A DNA stretch of 64,000 bases from NCBI GenBank assembly GCA_000827495.1, contig KN817587.1, positions 62,001-126,000 of the forward strand, written 5' to 3'. The stretch's first letter is position 1, and every line of letters starts with the position of its first letter. Source of the DNA: Hypholoma sublateritium FD-334 SS-4 (Eukaryota; Basidiomycota; Agaricomycetes; Agaricales; Strophariaceae). Below are positions 60,233 to 64,000 of the stretch, piece after piece. A program made the position numbers and the translations under genes. Below the pieces are notes generated by a model. It had not been told where the DNA came from, searched no databases, and saw nothing but the letters and a program-made list of their open reading frames with translations.

Positions 60233-60899
60233 ATGGACTGCTGTACGTCCTTTTGAATCATCTAGCTCACATTATTATTAACGCCGATCCATGTAGTTTT
60301 CCTTCCCATCGTTTGTATGTTTATCTTCTCTTGATAGAGACCTGTGCGTAATTCTCTGCGACGATACAATAAGGTGGTTGCAGCACGAAAATATCACCAG
60401 AAGGCGACCAAACCCCAAGAATCTGTCCAAGATGCCATAATGGTATTTATCGCTCTCCGTTGGGAATGTGCGTCTAATGTTCGAGCCGGGAAACATTGAC
60501 GGTTAGCTGCGGTCACAAGCACAAAATCCAAGGAATATTTCGAGTTATGCTTCGTTCCACTAGTGCCTATGTCGACTCAACACCTCTGGCGCTGTGCCAT
60601 TTGCCAATGGGCCGTTCCCATCCAACCTGGGTGTGTTCTCTTGCCGCCGTAGGGTTATCGCCGACTCCCTTCTCATCTGGTGTCTCGGATGCTTTTGTAG
60701 ATGGGAACCCCAGCTCGTCACCAATGTACCGACACAGCCTGGTGGGTATTATCCCGCGCAGCCTGGAATGCAGCCCAACTTTGTACCGCAAGGCTACCAA
60801 GGTGCTCCGGCGTATCAGGGACAGCAACCTGGCCAATACGCAGTGCAATATCAAGGCCAGCAGCCCGTGCAGCAACAGGGCCAATATCCTCCCAAGTGA
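60233..60899 (+). CDS. Small zinc-ribbon protein, copy B
   Basis: Five exons, 60233-60242 (10 bases), 60297-60314 (18 bases), 60374-60442, 60507-60630 and 60701-60899, sum to 139 residues. It begins MDCFFLPIVCGGCSTKISPE, then ICPRCHNAAVTSTKS, EYFELCFVPLVPMSTQHLWR and CAICQWAVPIQPG. The tail is Gln/Gly/Tyr/Pro-rich (GYQGAPAYQGQQPGQYAVQ...), ending QYPPK. Four introns lie at the same relative places as in copy A plus one extra near the start. Cys pairs CSTK/CPRC/CAIC match copy A. The tail resembles prion-like or phase-separating low-complexity segments. Function unknown. Two exons of 10 and 18 bases make the 5' end a prediction that needs transcript data. Confidence 0.72.
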
Positions 60900-61523
60900 A
60901 GAGCTACAGAAACGCAGAAACGCTCCGAACGTAGCTCCTTTATAAATTGTAAATTTCCATCGGGACTTCATTTATTTTACCTCTCATTAGCACGTCTGCT
61001 TTGTATTATTAGCTATTAAGTAGTGAATGTTGAATATATACATGTATATGGTTATCGCAGATGCGTTCGGTGGGTGGGTGTTTAATTCGACGTTCGTGGA
61101 GAATTCGGTTGTGAGCGCTTGAGTATTGAATACGGTCAGTCTGATTTATTACCTTGAGGCTTGCTTGAGGCTCGACGGTGAGGCTATGTCAGGGGTTATC
61201 AATATTTTAGCACCATTTACCTCGCGGTCGCATCGGATGAACAGCCTTTAGATATATGCAACAGGAACGCACGGCCCTTGGTCTTCACGTCGGAGCCCGT
61301 AAATATTCGCCCAGGAAAAGGGTGAAAGCAGTTTGTATTGCCTTTGTGCTGCAGAACACCCTGGTCCCTGAGAGAGAGCGGCAGATCTGACATCAGAAAT
61401 TGGCCGATTGCGGCCGGCCACGTGCACTGCGGTGGTGGTGTTGACGCAGCCACTTGCTCCTTGACTCTCTGCTCTCCCCATCCCCGTTACTGAATTGCAC
61501 ATTCCCCTTACTACTTTTTCACA
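60900..61523. other. Intergenic, upstream of YPT1
   Basis: About 620 bp. Minus-strand frames at 61248-61631 overlap the YPT1 start and look like chance. Promoter of YPT1 presumed. Confidence 0.35.
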
Positions 61524-62573
61524 ATGCACACAAGCGAGTACGACTATCTCTTCAAGCTCCTCCTCATCGGTGACTCTGGTGTCGGCAAGGTAGCCTTCGT
61601 TTATTCTATTTTCAATCCCCAGTTCTGACAACTGCGTCGCAGTCCTGTCTGCTGCTGCGTTTCGCAGATGATACCTACACCGAGAGCTACATCAGCACAA
61701 TTGGAGTTGACTTCAAGATCCGCACTATTGAGTTAGAGGGCAAGACCGTGAAACTTCAAATAGTAAGCTAGTGTTTCCTTTTGCCCTCCCAGAGTTGTAG
61801 CAACATGGCCCATGCGTATTCCAGCGCTAGGGTACCTTTTGTTATCACGTAGCTACGCGACATGACCCGACTCCTTCGTTCAAAATATGCCTTACTGACT
61901 TGTCATCTGTCTCTTTCTAGTGGGACACTGCAGGCAAGACAACTTGCTGGAACGGCGCCAATCCAGGTTTCTTATTCATGTTGACTCTTTAGGCCAGGAA
62001 CGCTTCCGAACTATAACATCTTCGTACTACCGTGGTGCACATGGTATCATTGTCGTCTACGATGTGACTGAAAATGGTTCGTGCACGTTGCAATCTTCAT
62101 TGATAGCCCGCTCATACGCTATCTTTGATAGACTCTTTCACGAATGTCAAGCAATGGCTTCAGGAAATTGACCGATATGCGTCTGAGGGTGTGAACAAGC
62201 TGCTCGTGGGCAACAAGTCCGATTTGACTAGCAAGAAGGTTGTCGAGTACAGCGTAGCGAAGGTGGGTAAACCATCATATGCCACGGGTGTCCCCTAACC
62301 GGCTATTTTGTAGGAATTTGCCGACCAACTGAACATTCCCTTCTTGGAGACTTCGGCGAAGAATGCCACGAACGTAGAGCAGGCCTTCTTGACTATGGCC
62401 AAACAGATCAAGGACCGGTGCGCATCCATAATCATGACTCATGCATCGCCAAAACTGATAACATGCCTTCCTGTAGCATGGGTTCAAGTTCGACACCCTC
62501 AGGTGCAGCCAAATCTTCCACTGTCACCCCCGGCCAAACGGTACAGTCTCAGCAATCTGGAGGGTGCTGTTAA
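61524..62573 (+). CDS. YPT1: Rab1/Ypt1 small GTPase
   Basis: Seven exons, 61524-61589, 61643-61762, 61921-61933 (13 bases), 61993-62076, 62132-62262, 62314-62417 and 62477-62573, give 204 residues. It starts [20 protein letters not shown] with the P-loop GDSGVGKS, effector loop [34 protein letters not shown] (switch II), [27 protein letters not shown] with NKSD, and [14 protein letters not shown]. It ends SGGCC for double geranylgeranylation. The match to Ypt1/Rab1 is very close through [11 protein letters not shown] and [20 protein letters not shown]. The protein governs ER-to-Golgi transport and autophagy. The intron after the microexon is GC-AG (61934-61992). The intron before it is 158 bases. 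Confidence 0.96.
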
Positions 62574-63171
62574 GCGGCTTCACCACCCTAGGTGATCAGT
62601 CCTTTCACCCCTCCTTGACACCACTTGTATGGTATGATTAAGGGTTTTTTTGACCCTAAATATATCGGCTTTGCGTATACACCCCTTTGCTACCTATCGG
62701 ACTCCGTTTTCCCATTCATTTACATTGTTTTTTTTGCCCCTTGTTACATTTTATCGATAATTGCAGTCGGAATATTCTACTTTCTCGGGCGAAACACTAG
62801 ACTCATTCCTTCGTTCGTCAACGAATGTTCCCTGTCTATGAATCGCAGCTGGTCTATAACCATTCATGTAATTCGTATTATGCAAGTAATATGCATACAT
62901 GTTTTTTGAAATTGGAATTGGAAAGTAATTATGGAGGCAACAATTGCTGTGGCGGTTGGCGAGGCTCCTGAGAAAAACGATGTGGTCACAAATAAAATTC
63001 GCGGGGCGAGACTTTTTCGGCAACCACGATCACCACTCGGCGCAACCACTAGCATCCACCTACTTACTCTATAACGCCCAACATTCATCAGCCTACTTTA
63101 GCCCAACTCTACGTCAGCAGGAAGCTCGGTAGAGTCAAACCTATTTATTCGTATCCACCTGTTCAGTCACC
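62574..63171. other. Intergenic, no gene recognised
   Basis: About 600 bp, AT-rich. A plus-strand frame at 62625-62909 is hydrophobic because of T-rich DNA and shows no family pattern. Confidence 0.35.
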
Positions 63172-63663
63172 ATGCTCTCGCTACTCCGAAGACAAATTGC
63201 ATACAAACTGCCCCGCAATACTCGGTGCTTCTCCGCCGTCGAGGCTAGCGGTGTCGCTGCGACACCCGCAGCTGCACCCCCCACTCCTGCACAATCAACA
63301 CCGTCTATCCCCTCTTCGCGAAGTGAAAAACGCGAATATTTTGTACCACGCAACACGAAAGGGAACCTCCCGGTGTACACCGACATCCGGAATGCGGGTA
63401 GTCGACACCTGGTGCTCGTTCGCAATATCGAAGGGAATGCAAGTGTACGCTCCGTCTCGCGTCTCTGCGTGCGATTGTTCTACTGGTCTTACCTCCCCTG
63501 CTTTTAGGCGCTTGCGAGAGATTTGAGCAAGTCGCTTTTCGAGGCGGACACACACGAAGCGTCCCGTCTGAAAATCCAGTTTAACCATTCTAGGCATCTC
63601 ACGATATCTGGCGGGCGGTGGAAAGAGGAGATTGTGGCTTGGTTGAAAAACAAAGGGTTCTGA
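63172..63663 (+). CDS. IMG2: Mitochondrial ribosomal protein mL49
   Basis: Two exons. The first starts at 63172 with a leader (MLSLLRRQIAYKLPRNTRCF), an Ala/Pro/Thr linker, then EYFVPRNTKGNLPVYTDIRN, AGSRHLVLVRNIEGN. The second gives ALARDLSKSLFEAD, RLKIQFNHSRHLTISGGRW and KEEIVAWLKNKGF. This is the Img2/mL49 fold of the large mitoribosomal subunit. The splice can be read with a GT donor (after GNAS) or a GC donor (after GN); both keep frame, and the GT reading fits the spacing of relatives better. It adds to the mitochondrial gene-expression set in the window. Confidence 0.9.
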
Positions 63664-63852
63664 AGTTCGGTTCAGGATGTTGCACACAAAATACCGAGTG
63701 CAATGGCCTATACGCTATGTCGAATGATCATATGATGCGGTGCACCTTCCAACTTTATAGTATTATAGACAGTAAAAAACTGTGCAAGAACTTGAAATAC
63801 TAAGGAAAGGACAGCACCTACGGTGATTATTCCACAATAGATGATAAATATA
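63664..63852. other. Convergent 3' ends, AT-rich
   Basis: A 189 bp spacer lies between the mL49 stop and the stop of the gene entering from the right edge. Confidence 0.4.
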
Positions 63853-64000
63853 TTATGTAGCAAAATCTGTCAGAGGAGCTTCAATGCCCAGAGATCCCGA
63901 CTTGGCCTTCTCTAATTGTATATCAGCGATATGGCGGCGATTTTCAGCTGCCTGTAAATCAATAGTTGCTATGTCCAACTCTTGCAACGCTCTCCGAGAG
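63853..64000 (-). CDS. C-terminal fragment of a gene cut by the window edge
   Basis: A minus-strand frame open from the window edge to a TAA at 63853-63855: RRALQELDIATIDLQAAENR, RHIADIQLEKAKSGSLGIEA, PLTDFAT. It is helical and probably coiled-coil, with a charged heptad-like pattern. The codon pattern looks real, but only 48 residues are visible and I do not recognise the family. Confidence 0.45.
   Translation of the reverse strand, partial: SRRALQELDIATIDLQAAENRRHIADIQLEKAKSGSLGIEAPLTDFAT

Noticed and set aside
62625..62909. Hydrophobic 94-codon frame resembling a membrane protein
   Set aside because: The hydrophobicity comes from T-rich DNA. There is no conserved pattern or splice context.
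63440..63510. GC donor in the mL49 gene
   Set aside because: A GT donor six bases downstream also keeps frame and fits the length of relatives, so an unusual intron is not needed.

Overview
This 64 kb window is nuclear DNA of a filamentous basidiomycete, most likely an agaricomycete. Most genes are split by introns of about 45-60 bases with GTRNGT donors, CTRAY branch sites and YAG acceptors, spacing is tight, and the protein families are fungal (Zn2Cys6 regulator, GLT1-type glutamate synthase, MSS51, NOP16, IFM1). All assignments come from reading the sequence and assembling exons by eye; no search was run. Where exon sums are quoted, they give an open frame divisible by three.

Layout. 0.5-14 kb: AIM25-type scramblase (-), mitochondrial IF-2 (+), CHORD-CS co-chaperone (-), mitochondrial carrier (-), ALKBH7-like dioxygenase (+), a 59-residue conserved microprotein (-), an unidentified gene (-) and LST8 (+). 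14.6-28.3 kb: glutamate synthase GLT1 (+), MSS51 (-), HIS3 (+) and an M13 metallopeptidase (-). 28.7-38.1 kb: AlkB/GRF-zinc-finger dioxygenase (-), M24 aminopeptidase (+), a small proline-rich gene (-) and an MFS transporter (+). 38.1-44.7 kb: 6.7 kb with no convincing gene, part of it extremely GC-rich. 44.7-55 kb: long-chain acyl-CoA synthetase (-), penta-EF-hand protein (-), HAD-like protein (+), QCR10 (-, 73 residues) and NOP16 (+). 55-64 kb: Zn2Cys6 transcription factor (+), two tandem zinc-ribbon proteins (+), YPT1/Rab1 (+), mitoribosomal mL49 (+) and a gene entering from the right edge (-).

Functional themes. Many genes are mitochondrial: scramblase, IF-2, carrier, ALKBH7-like, MSS51, QCR10 and mL49. 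A nitrogen/amino-acid/TOR set (LST8, GLT1, HIS3) lies between them. Many neighbours are divergent and share 30-370 bp of upstream DNA.

The most unusual observations are: a predicted U2-type AT-AC intron in HIS3 that restores the metal-binding HHTAED motif; three GC-AG introns and a 13-base microexon; an M24 gene whose base composition changes abruptly across a 1.8 kb intron; divergent genes whose start codons overlap on one CATG; and a tandem pair of small zinc-ribbon genes. I recognised no rRNA, tRNA, CRISPR array or intact transposon, although tRNAs cannot be excluded by eye.
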